Source of the DNA: Amoebophrya sp. A120
Lineage: Eukaryota; Sar; Dinophyceae; Syndiniales; Amoebophryaceae
Reading direction: 5' to 3'
Length of the DNA: 64,000 nucleotides
Assembly (NCBI GenBank): GCA_905178155.1
Contig: CAJINV010000008.1
Span: forward strand, 2,418,001-2,482,000
Shown: positions 9,250 through 18,648 of the stretch, one piece after another
Numbering within the stretch: the first letter of the stretch is position 1
How the letters are laid out: every line of letters starts with the position of its first letter
Made by a program: the position numbers and the translations under genes
The notes under the pieces: model-generated
Seen by the model: the letters and a program-made list of their open reading frames with translations, nothing else
Database searches by the model: none
What the model was told of the DNA's origin: nothing

Positions 9250-12200
9250 TTGAACTTTGAGGAGGATGAAGTGTATTACAAGAGTTTCGTAGATTCGGTT
9301 AACTCTGCTGCTACTATGTTGTCTGTTGTTGATTATTGTGCAGCCAGTTACCTAGGTGCAAAGCAGGCAAACCTAGTTGACAGCTGTGCAAATAGATACT
9401 TATCAAAGCACGCTGATGATTTTAAGAACATCACGGGCCGGCGCTGTGCCATCAACGGAACAGCTGGCGCACGGGATGGATTTATAGGAGAATTGCAACC
9501 CAACCAATTAAACCTGCGACATGGTGTTTATTTCAAAGATCTACCAAAGGATATTGATAGGATTTTGCCTTGGCTCGGTGAAGGTAACATGTCACAAGTA
9601 GGATGGGAGCTTACCTTTCACAGCACCGGCGGAACCATTGCTCACACTGGTACCGGCCGCGTGTTGGGCATAAAGATAAAGAATCATCCCAGAATGTGCC
9701 TTCCCGTCCTTGGTTGCAACTTGTTTGACCTGCAGGAGGCAGATGCTGCGGACGGCTTTGTCTGTATTTCTGTCGCCGAGGTATCTACTAGTAGTTGTTA
9801 CTTGACTAAGCTAGAGCTACACAGACGTCTTGGACATTTCCATGTGGACGGGCTCAACGTCAGTTGTCCCGAATGCGATAGAACTAAAGGCCAGAGGAAT
9901 CCACATGCGAAAGTAAGAAACGTTGAGAATTATAAACCTCAGCCACTAAAACTATTAGCGTTTGACTTCGGTGTCGGTGTGAAGCCCATGTCTATCATGA
10001 AGCACACCTGTGTCCTTGTTGGTATCTGTGACGCCATCAAGAAGCGTTTTGTCAGATCTCTTTTGTACAAGAGCGACTGCGTGGAGGAGTTGGAAGACAT
10101 TATCAAAGGCATTCGCGCAGACTGGTCATTGTCCTTGGATGACAAGGTCGTTTGGTTCCTGAGACGGGACAATGAGCCAGTTCTGGGCAGTGAGCACATG
10201 ACCAAGGTCATGCAATCGCTGCAGATCTGTGACGCTCCAATTGTTCCTCACAATCCAGAGCAAAACGGAACTTGCGAACGGTTTATGCGGACGCTGTTCG
10301 GTTCTTGCCGTACATTGCTAGTCCACGTTGATCGCCGACTGTGGTCCTATGCCATAGTCTACAGTGGTGATTGCTGGGACCGGCTGCCGCACAAATACGC
10401 AAAGATGCCAGAGCATGACGGAGAGTGAAACTCCGATAGAGATCCCTGAGAAGAGGACAGGAAGGAACAGTGCGAAGCAAGGCATTGGCCTGCTCAGGTG
10501 TTTTGGTTGTCTTGTTTACTTTCGTGAACAAATCAAGACGGATAGAGATGGACAAGGAGGTCCCAAGCTCAGTCCGCCCTTTCGTCGAGGTGTGTTTCTC
10601 GGGCTTTGTCCTAAGTCTTCGGGCTGGCTCTTGGGCGCCTTCGTTCAAGACGATCGGACAAGAGACGGACATCGGTGGGCCGAGTATTCTACTCGCGATG
10701 TCAAGTTTCGGGAGGGTATACTCGTCAAGAACATCGACTGGCTCCTAGCTACCCAGTTCGAAGGGAGTCTTCATTCAGATGGACTACCTGGAAGATCTCC
10801 AAAGCGGCGCATCGCAACCGGTTCCACCCGCGCTTGGACGGCTAGACTCGCAATCTAGTTCGGCTCATCGCCTGGAGGTTCATGGGGCGGGGCACGCGGA
10901 GGAATCGACCGCCGGCGTAGAACTTCAAGTGGAGACACTGGACAGAGAGGAAGAAGGTCCAGTAGAGTCCCCGGAAACTCCTATACTGTCGCAAGCTGAG
11001 GAGGGGAACCCCGCAGCGAGCAACAGTGGAGGAGGGGAACAAGCTCGAGAAGCGTCCTCTAGTCCTGTTAGGGTACGTCACGCACCGGCGAGGGTTGTGG
11101 CTGGCAACCGCATCTCCAAGCCGGGCCGCGGACGTCCAAAAGGGGCCAAGGATAAGAAGAAACGCTCTCGGCGCACAAAAGCACAGCTCGAGAAGTTGAA
11201 GAAGAGCGCAGAGGTGTTTGCCGCAGCGAATTGGAACGCTATTGGCATGCTTGACGATGGTGAGGAGATCGTCGAGGCCATAGCGATGTTGACGAATGCT
11301 GACTCCTGGGAAGCTTATCTTTCCGCTGAGAAGGCTGTCAAATTGCCTGACCCTGAGCTTGCAGCTAAGTGGCAGAAGGTAATTGACAAGGAGGAAGCTC
11401 GTCTGCTAGCATATGAGACGCGGAAGCCAGCCTCTGATGAGGAGCTAGCTACCGCGAAGCAAGTGCTTCCAATCGCTATCATGCTGACCGTTAAGCGCGA
11501 CGGGACGCATAAAGCTCGAGCCTGTGTGCTTGGCAATCTTGATCGATCGGGTGACGTTGACACCTTCGCGCCAGTTGTCTCGCATGCAGCTAATCGCTTG
11601 CTACTGGTATCTGCAGCCGCAGATGGTGATCACGTCATCCCGCATGATCTCGATAGCGCGTTCCTTAATGCCTTGTTAGATCGCGACGTCTATTGCCGTT
11701 TGCCACCCATCTGGGCAGCAAAGCACAAGACGGCAGTCGTGAAACTACGCAAAGCGCTTTATGGGCTAAAGGACGCACCGCGAGCCTGGTTCAAGAAGTA
11801 TGAGAGCATCTTGACCGAGTTAGGTTGGGAGCCCTGTCCTTCTGCGCCTGGTTTGTGGAGAAAGGAAGCCAAGTTTATCGCACCCCGGCAGATTTCTCAA
11901 GCTTGCTGTCTATGTCGACGACAACTTGATCGCAGGACCTGATCTTGCTGAACTTCGTGCCGAATTGCAAAAGACTCTGTCGCGCGTCCCCGGGCGTGAG
12001 ATAGCTGTCGAGCTCTTTACCGATTCCGATGGTATCGAGTGGCAAAGGTTCGACTTCCTTGGGGCGATTGTGTACTACTCTAGGGAGCGCAAGTCAGTGC
12101 GTGTGACCATGGAGGAGTATATAGAGAAAATTGCTAAGAAGTTCGCTGTCACGCTTGGCAAGCCGGTACGTTCTCCGAATTTTGACGAGTCAGCTCTGAC

Positions 12201-13077
12201 GGAAGAAGATCTTGAAGAGCTGAAGGATTATCCTCTCAGATCCGTAGTTGGTGCGTTGCAATGGATCGCGACCACTGCGCGTCCTGACATTTGTGTGCCG
12301 GTTTCTACTTTAGCTCGTTACGTGAGCAAACCAGCCACGAAAAGGATCGCTTACGCCTGTAGAAAAGTGATAAAGTTCCTCCTGACAACGAAGGAAGTGG
12401 GACTGTCATACAGTCCAGAGGAAGAAGAGGCGTTCAATGAGATTTATCAGAAGCTATTGCCGGAGGGCAGGGACGTGCCGCGTCTGAATCTGTTCTCTGA
12501 TGCTGGTTTCGCGAATTGCTTGAAGACGATGCGTTCTACCACCGGTTCGATTATGTACTACCGCGGTTTCCCGATCTGTTGGCGCAGCAATCGGCAGACT
12601 GTGCGTGCGTATTCGACGGCGGAAAGCGAGTATATCGCGGCTTCTGACACTATTGTGCTCAGTGAGCAGAACGACTTTGCTGATTTCTTCGCTCCTCTCC
12701 CTACCAGAATGGTAGAAACACAGTACGGCTTATCTCCGTCCCTGGATGATGCCATCTTGTGGGTGGACAACCAATCCGCAATCGCTACAACCAAAAGCAC
12801 AGACACAAAACCGAAGTCACGGCATTACGCTCTTCGCTATTTGCGTGTGCGAGATGCTGCCAGTCGTATAGTCTTCTGTCCGACGCATTTGATGAAGGCG
12901 GACGGACTTACGAAGCTGGAATGCTCAGCGCCACAGCGCAAGCTGCTCTTGCATCACATAGACAGCTTTGTACGCTGTAGACTTTGGATTTTGACCCGAG
13001 GAGGGGAATTTATGCAGTTTTATATCCATGAATCAGGTAGAGTAGGACTCCTAGGGGCTACAGACTGCATCGATTGA
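9250..13077 (+). pseudogene. copia pol remnant: protease-like, integrase, reverse transcriptase, RNase H
   Basis: Domains in order: VDSCAN at about 9376-9393, the place and shape of the aspartic protease DSGA motif but with Cys for Gly; an HHCC zinc finger at about 9820-9876 (HRRLGH...CPEC); the integrase core with Asp (LAFDFG), Asp (RRDNEP) and Glu (GTCERF) through 10300; a post-integrase stretch ending about 10735 (RCFGCLVYF...GVFLGL); RT from about 11400 (KARACVLG, KALYGLKDAPRAW) with the catalytic YVDD at 11911-11922; RNase H at about 12485-12960 (SDAGFA, AESEYIAA, VDNQSA). Frame changes occur near 10400-10440, near 10780 and near 11880 just before YVDD. With these breaks no single polyprotein can be made, so this copy is dead or relies on other copies. 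Confidence 0.9.
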
Positions 13078-13084
13078 GGAGGGG
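13076..13084 (+). other. copia polypurine tract
   Basis: GAGGAGGGG abuts the start of the 3' LTR at 13085. This is the expected position and composition of the plus-strand primer site of an LTR retrotransposon. Confidence 0.75.
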
Positions 13085-13294
13085 TGTTGGTCATGTGATC
13101 TAAACCCTACCTCCACGCAAGACTGAAGCTTCTATGAGATCCCGAAATGCCTGCTCTCCAAATGCAAACGATGAAGAAAATGGAGTAGATCAGGCTCTCT
13201 TGGTTCCTTCGGATTTTACTTAGACCCGGCGACCCTGGTAAAATCTTTACCAGGGACCCCCGATCCTGATAAAATCCCTACGCCAGGCTCCTAC
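13085..13294 (+). repeat. copia 3' LTR, left fragment
   Basis: Matches the first 205 bases of the 5' LTR, with a 5-bp insertion near 13205. It stops at CTCCTAC (13288-13294), where a TIR-bounded element entered. The rest of the LTR resumes after 23619, repeating CTCCTAC. Confidence 0.92.
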
Positions 13295-14419
13295 TCAGGC
13301 GAACGGGGCCGCACCACCTAAGGCGCTAAATTGGGCGCAAAAATTGCGCAACTTTGAAAATCGGCAGGCCGCGCGAGCCTCTGTATGTGGAGGCGCCAGA
13401 ACGGCGCCCAGGCCCCGGCTGCATACCCTACACAAAAACCCGCGGCGGCGCGCCAAAGGAACGAAGGGGGAGCCACACCGAGGCCGCCAAACATGTGCCC
13501 ACACCAAGGCCCCCCTTTCAAGGTGGCGCGCTCCGGTCATCATACACCTCAACCAACTCGGGCAATTTTTGTTCAATTTTGTGTGCAATTTTTGGCCAAT
13601 TCCGTGTGCAATTTTTGTTCAATTTGGTGTGCAATTCCGCCCTGGACCGGGGAAATTACCAAAAAAAATTTCTCTAATTGCGTCTCTAATTCGATGTGCA
13701 ATTTTTTGCGAATTGCCAACCCCGGGCGGGGGGGTGCCAAAATCGCACACGAATGCAATGAAACAGGTCCGGGGGCCCGAATTCCCAAAAAATTCCCCCA
13801 CCGAATTCCCCCCAAAATTAGCGATTTCTCTGCGTGGTCAATCCTACGAATTCCCGCAAAATTCCCCCTGATTTTTTTCCGCTTTTCAAGAATTGCGCGA
13901 AAAATTCCCCGAAGAATTGGGCGAAGAATTCCCCTTCGCGAGATGGAAACCGAACCACGACGGCCCACCCGCTTTCATTTGAAAAGACTCCGGGGGCGGG
14001 CCCCGGTCCGCCACGGGCAGGCCGGCAAGCCCTGCGCTCGCGCGGTTCTCTGCGGTGGGCAGAACACACAAAACCACCCAGCTCGAAGGCCCTCAGGCGG
14101 GAAACACCCGCTCTGCCTTGCGTTCTAAAATAGCCCTAATTTTTCCGGCGATTCGGTTTTTTCCTGATCCCAGACCCGGAGACAACCTCCCATCCTCACA
14201 CCCCCTCCCGAAACAGGGAAAACCGAAAAGACCCGAAACCAAGAAACACCAGGGGCCGGGGAACGGTAGCCGACATCGCCCCCTTTGTCGGCTTCAAAAA
14301 TTGCCCGTGGCGACACCTGCGAGGTGGCTTCTACGACATTGCGACCCACCCATTGCCCGAAACTCTGCGACCCCGAGCCCCGCCACCCAATGCGACTTCT
14401 ATTCCTCCCGCCTGAAAAC

Positions 14420-14660
14420 ACCCTCTATTTTCCCCTTCTAATTTCCTCTGCTAAAGGTTTCTTCTAATTCTCCCTTCTAAAATCCCCCTTTTAATTTGCC
14501 CTTTTAAAATCCCCTTTAATTTGCCTTCTAAAATTCCTTCTAATTCACCCTTTTAAAATCCCTTTTAATTTGTCTTCTAAAATCTCTTTTAATTCACCCC
14601 TCTAAAACCGCTTCTAATTTGGCTTCTAAAAATTCTTCTAATTTTCTTCTAATTCTGTTC
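14420..14660 (+). repeat. degenerate short tandem repeat, TTCTAAAAT / TTTTAATTTG type
   Basis: About a dozen imperfect units alternate CTTCTAAAATC and CCTTTTAATTTG-like words, with a period near 17-22 bases. It lies within the non-autonomous TIR element. Its strand asymmetry (pyrimidine- and T-rich on the plus strand) is marked. No coding potential. Confidence 0.7.
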
Positions 14661-14883
14661 CAAGTCCGGTGGAAATCTGGCTCCCCGGAACATGTCAGGG
14701 GAGTTTCTAATTTCCATGTAGCGCAAAATCCCGTAGGATTTTGCGATTTTGGACTTGGAGCCAAGAATTAGAAGATGATTAGAAGCCGGGACGGACACAT
14801 GATCATCCCTGTTTAGATGATTTTCATGCTCCAAGTCCGGCGCCCAGAAAGTCCTATACCCTCACCACCCGCGCGTGATGAGC

Positions 14884-14913
14884 ATGATGGTTGAACTTTT
14901 TCAACCATCATGT
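14884..14913. repeat. perfect hairpin
   Basis: ATGATGGTTGAA pairs with TTCAACCATCAT across a very short loop. It stands alone in the GC-rich part of the TIR element. A structural or end-processing role is possible but unproven. Confidence 0.65.
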
Positions 14914-15333
14914 TCGGAACCAAAACAGGAACATTCCTGAGCAGGTCGAGGAACCTTCCCAGGAATTTTCGCGTGTGGAGCACATCCCAACTACCTAGCC
15001 CACATGTGGAACACGCCCCCACCCAAAGCAGGTGGAGAAAGAAACACGACGAGGGCTGCGCCCCGATCCCCAGAACACCTGCGAGACATGTGGGCTACCG
15101 GGAAACCACCGAAAACTGCCCGAATTTTTAAATTTTAATTCCCTGGAGAAACCATCGACACGACGGCACCGGGCAAACAGATACGGGCGGGGCGACAGGA
15201 ACCACGTTGGGATGGGGCAAAACAAAGAAATTCCAGGGCCCGGGTGGGGTCGGCCACCACACTGCCCCGAAGCGTCGGCGCAACCGGGCAGGCCGGCGCC
15301 ACGGAAATCGCGAAACGCCGGGAATTTTAGCGG

Positions 15334-15470
15334 TTTTACAATCTCTCTTGCTACGCTAGAATAGATGTTATTGCTGACCCTTGATCCGCGTGTGGACTGC
15401 TCGCTCAAGAATGCGGAGCCGCTCGTTGAATGTGAGCCGGGAAAAATGGTTTTTCGCGTGCGAAAAACTC
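15334..15470 (+). repeat. YR retroelement repeat A1
   Basis: 137 bp starting TTTTACAATCTCTC. It is identical to A2 (23025-23161) except for about one base. It forms the outer left end of the element. Confidence 0.93.
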
Positions 15471-15657
15471 GATCCTGGGCGTGTGCACGCTCGGGAGGGA
15501 CTCTCACCGAGACACAGGAGAACCCGAAATGTGTCCAAAAAGCTGTGTATGGTTTCGTGGAACACGAGCCGACAGCCTAGGTCAAACAAAAAACGAACGC
15601 ACCGCGACTGGCGAGAATGTGCGCGTAGCGACAACATAAATACTCTATGAACGAAAC

Positions 15658-18036
15658 TCAAATCATGTGTTCAAAAGCTATGTCAGAATCTTTTTCATGC
15701 GACTTGATGAACTTGTCTTGCTTCTTGCACCACTTGGTGGGCTCGTAGTAATGGCTCATGGAAATGCCAGGCAAAACACCGAATTCTTCTGGGTTTTTTA
15801 ACTTCATGGCCTTACTGGCAATGTCCTTTGCATGATGTGAAAACGACTTCATTTCTGCAAAGGCGCCCGGGAAGTTCTTCATGATGTACCACAAAAATCG
15901 TGGCCTCGTTGGGATGTCAGCGGGATTGAAACCGGTCGGAACACGGTCGACCCAGGGCGCGAGCCCGAATAAGCTGCAGGTCGACCAGAAAAACAAAGCA
16001 GCGGTGGCCATGTGCTGGACGGGGGAATTCTGGTTGAGGAATGCGCACTTCGCACTGTCGTTGTCGACAGACAACCTGAAGTGACCAACTTCCTGCAACA
16101 GCTGCTTGAATTCGTGGACCGCGACTACGGGGGCGACAGTTTCCAAAAATGAAATCGGAAACTTAGCCGGCACTTCTTCTGCGAGATCGGCTTCAAACAC
16201 TTCCAAATGCCGCCCGAACAAATGGTCGCCGACGACGATGATCGCGGATATCCATCCGGAGCCGTGGCTGAAAGACGCGTCGGTGTAGAGCATCAAATTG
16301 TCGGAATGCGGGGACTCAAATGTCGCCCTCTTCTTGATGTCGGCGGAAAGCAGGAACTTAACGTTGTGGAGGCATTGTTTCACTTTTTCAGAAAAAGCAG
16401 AATTCGGAGCCGCAGGCAAATGAATGTATTGGGCGAGAGGCTTCAAAACAGGGCTGTACCTCCGGTCGACTAATGAGGACAAGCAAAACATCACCTTGCC
16501 ATGCAAAGTCTCGGCAACATCGAGAGGCAACGAAGCAGATGACAACGCATCGTCAATAATTTTTGTGATGCTATCTTTTCGCTGGAGTGAAACAAAGAAT
16601 TCCGGAACATCTGTAGCCAGGTCGAACATCAACCCCAGCACCTCGGTAACCTTCTCCAGCTTGACTCTCGCCGGGTGGACGCTGAAGTTGAGGACGCGGA
16701 ACACGTGCAGAACAGCATCTTTTGCCCGAGCACCGACCTTCTCCGGGACGGGAGGCGCGAAGTCGTCCACGTACACGCTCAGCATCAGCTGCACGAAGAA
16801 GACGACGATGCAGCGGAGGGCTTCCGAAACTCGGACCCAGCAAACGACGGAATGCACGTTGCCGAAGATCAACGTCAAGGCTTCGTAGAAGCGATAGACC
16901 ATCTTGTCCAGATCGAAGACGCGCAAACGATTGTACTGCCGGTGCTCTGGCCGTACCGCAATTGTGTTGTACGCCTTGTGCACGTCGATGACCAGCATCA
17001 TCAGGGAGATGAGAAGGCTGGGGAAGAATTTCGTCCTCTTCGGGTGTTCGTCTGCAGAATAGCAATTTGAACTGTCTGCGGATGCGTGGTACGAAGCGGG
17101 CTGCTTAAGCAACTCTTCTGGAATAGGAGCGTTGTTTTCAATGAAGTCTACAAACGCATCCTCATACTGTTTCTCCAAGCTGCGACCGCGCTTGACAGTC
17201 TTCTTCGACATCGCGACAAAATTCTGTTCCCGGAGGGCAGGGTTGTGCAAAACGGCACAAGAGCCAAGAACTTCTTGGGCCGAGCCCATCGGAACGCCGC
17301 GCGTCAAATTGCTGCGAGAATTGCAGGCGCAGGCCGGATCTATCATCCGGATCTTGGTCTTCTGCTCGACGCAGAACCGCCTCCAAACGTGTTTCCACTT
17401 CTTTTTCTTCGCCTGTCTAAATGAAATGCCCGGCGCCAAGCGAGCGTGCCCGAGCATCGGCTCGACTTGCGTTTCCTCTTCGGTTTGTCGGAAAATTTCG
17501 CGGATATGGTGCTCGGGCCAATCCGGTGGCGGAGACCCGTTTTTGTAGGAAGAAAGGTTGCACGGTGGTTCGGACGACGAGAACCACGGCTTCCTGCGGG
17601 AGGGAGGAGGACCCCACGAATCGGGCGCGTTGCAGTCACGTATGCAAGTCCCGCCTTCCACAAGAACGTCTTGAACAACATCCTGGTCGGTGTACCCCGC
17701 GGCGCGAAGAGAAGAGGCCATGAAGCCCAAATTGTACTTCCCGTGGAATTCGCGAATTTCCGGCGTCATCTTGTCTTTCAACTGCTGATCCAGCGACCGC
17801 GAATTTTCGTTCATGGCGTCGATTTCCGCAATAACATCCTTCGACTCCAGTTTTTCGTGGTCAACGTCGAGGAAGCACTTTTTGATGGGAACGAATGGGG
17901 ATTTTTTCCTCTTGTCGCATTTGATGCGCTCTTGCATGTGCGTCCACTTGGTGGAATAGCCGTTACTTTCCTCCTGTGTCACGGAGAAAGCAGCACCGTC
18001 GTGCGACGACGCCGACGAAGAATGTGGTGCACTCAT
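15658..18036 (-). CDS. YR retroelement reverse transcriptase-RNase H
   Basis: The frame is open from 18294. The ATG at 18036 (MSAPHSSSASSHDG) is the most plausible start, giving about 792 aa. The N-terminal 250 residues have no recognised domain. The RT palm follows, with the first catalytic Asp in VIDVHKAYNTI and the YVDD box. An RNase H-like domain then shows YTDASFSHGSG, a Glu-containing segment (FLETVAPVVAVHEF), SVDNDSAK and the PADIPTRP motif typical of DIRS-type and pararetroviral RNase H. No methyltransferase domain is visible. It would copy element RNA into a circular DNA. It is the last gene in the transcriptional sense, next to A1. Confidence 0.9.
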   Translation of the reverse strand: MSAPHSSSASSHDGAAFSVTQEESNGYSTKWTHMQERIKCDKRKKSPFVPIKKCFLDVDHEKLESKDVIAEIDAMNENSRSLDQQLKDKMTPEIREFHGKYNLGFMASSLRAAGYTDQDVVQDVLVEGGTCIRDCNAPDSWGPPPSRRKPWFSSSEPPCNLSSYKNGSPPPDWPEHHIREIFRQTEEETQVEPMLGHARLAPGISFRQAKKKKWKHVWRRFCVEQKTKIRMIDPACACNSRSNLTRGVPMGSAQEVLGSCAVLHNPALREQNFVAMSKKTVKRGRSLEKQYEDAFVDFIENNAPIPEELLKQPASYHASADSSNCYSADEHPKRTKFFPSLLISLMMLVIDVHKAYNTIAVRPEHRQYNRLRVFDLDKMVYRFYEALTLIFGNVHSVVCWVRVSEALRCIVVFFVQLMLSVYVDDFAPPVPEKVGARAKDAVLHVFRVLNFSVHPARVKLEKVTEVLGLMFDLATDVPEFFVSLQRKDSITKIIDDALSSASLPLDVAETLHGKVMFCLSSLVDRRYSPVLKPLAQYIHLPAAPNSAFSEKVKQCLHNVKFLLSADIKKRATFESPHSDNLMLYTDASFSHGSGWISAIIVVGDHLFGRHLEVFEADLAEEVPAKFPISFLETVAPVVAVHEFKQLLQEVGHFRLSVDNDSAKCAFLNQNSPVQHMATAALFFWSTCSLFGLAPWVDRVPTGFNPADIPTRPRFLWYIMKNFPGAFAEMKSFSHHAKDIASKAMKLKNPEEFGVLPGISMSHYYEPTKWCKKQDKFIKSHEKDSDIAFEHMI

Positions 18037-18648
18037 GATGAATGATGAGACACGGCTATGGAAAGGAAAGAAATCAATCCAGAAAAGCGTAATGCCCTTG
18101 GTGACTCGCTCATGGAATGAAACTGGTGGCATCCACTCTCTGTATCTCGAGAAAATGCGAGATTTTGCGTCCGAATCTCTCTTGTCCAAAAAACGACTAA
18201 ACGAGTGGAACTCCATGCTGGCGACGTGCAAATGCACGAAAGTCGCTTGCAGAAAAATGCTGCAGCATGTGAATGTATGGGCTTTTTTGGACAATCATGT
18301 AAAATATGGTTCCTTTCAGGAGCGAGAGTCGATTCTATGGAAATGATGTTGCAGCATCATGGAAATTATTCATGAAGTTTTTTCATGGAAATGGAAAGTG
18401 ACATTGCATAGAAAACATGGAAAAACATGCTAGCATGGAAACGAGGGCTTTATGGCTATTCATTATGGAAAAAGGTGACTTTGTAAAACAAGATGATGCG
18501 CATGAGTAGTTGATGCACATTATACGAACCGACGATTTGATCATTGTTGGTACTTAGTTTTCTTTAAAAATCAGGGTGCGTTTTTCAAACGAAATTCCGT
18601 CGACATGTAGACTTACATGGACACAAAAAACAAAATTCGAGTGTGGAC
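18037..18648. other. spacer between gag and RT of the YR retroelement
   Basis: No gene. The plus strand repeats words such as ATGGAAA and CATGGAAA many times between 18330 and 18480. On the coding strand these are TTTCCAT repeats ahead of the RT start. They could be a translation or packaging signal, or simple degeneracy. Confidence 0.45.

Noticed and set aside
13344-14128. Frames of 107-247 codons in the GC-rich TIR element
   Set aside because: Arg/Pro-biased in all phases, no transposase motifs; explained by base composition and short repeats.
16571-17065. Arg-rich minus-strand frame inside the RT gene
   Set aside because: Shadow of the RT-RNase H frame, which has the catalytic motifs.
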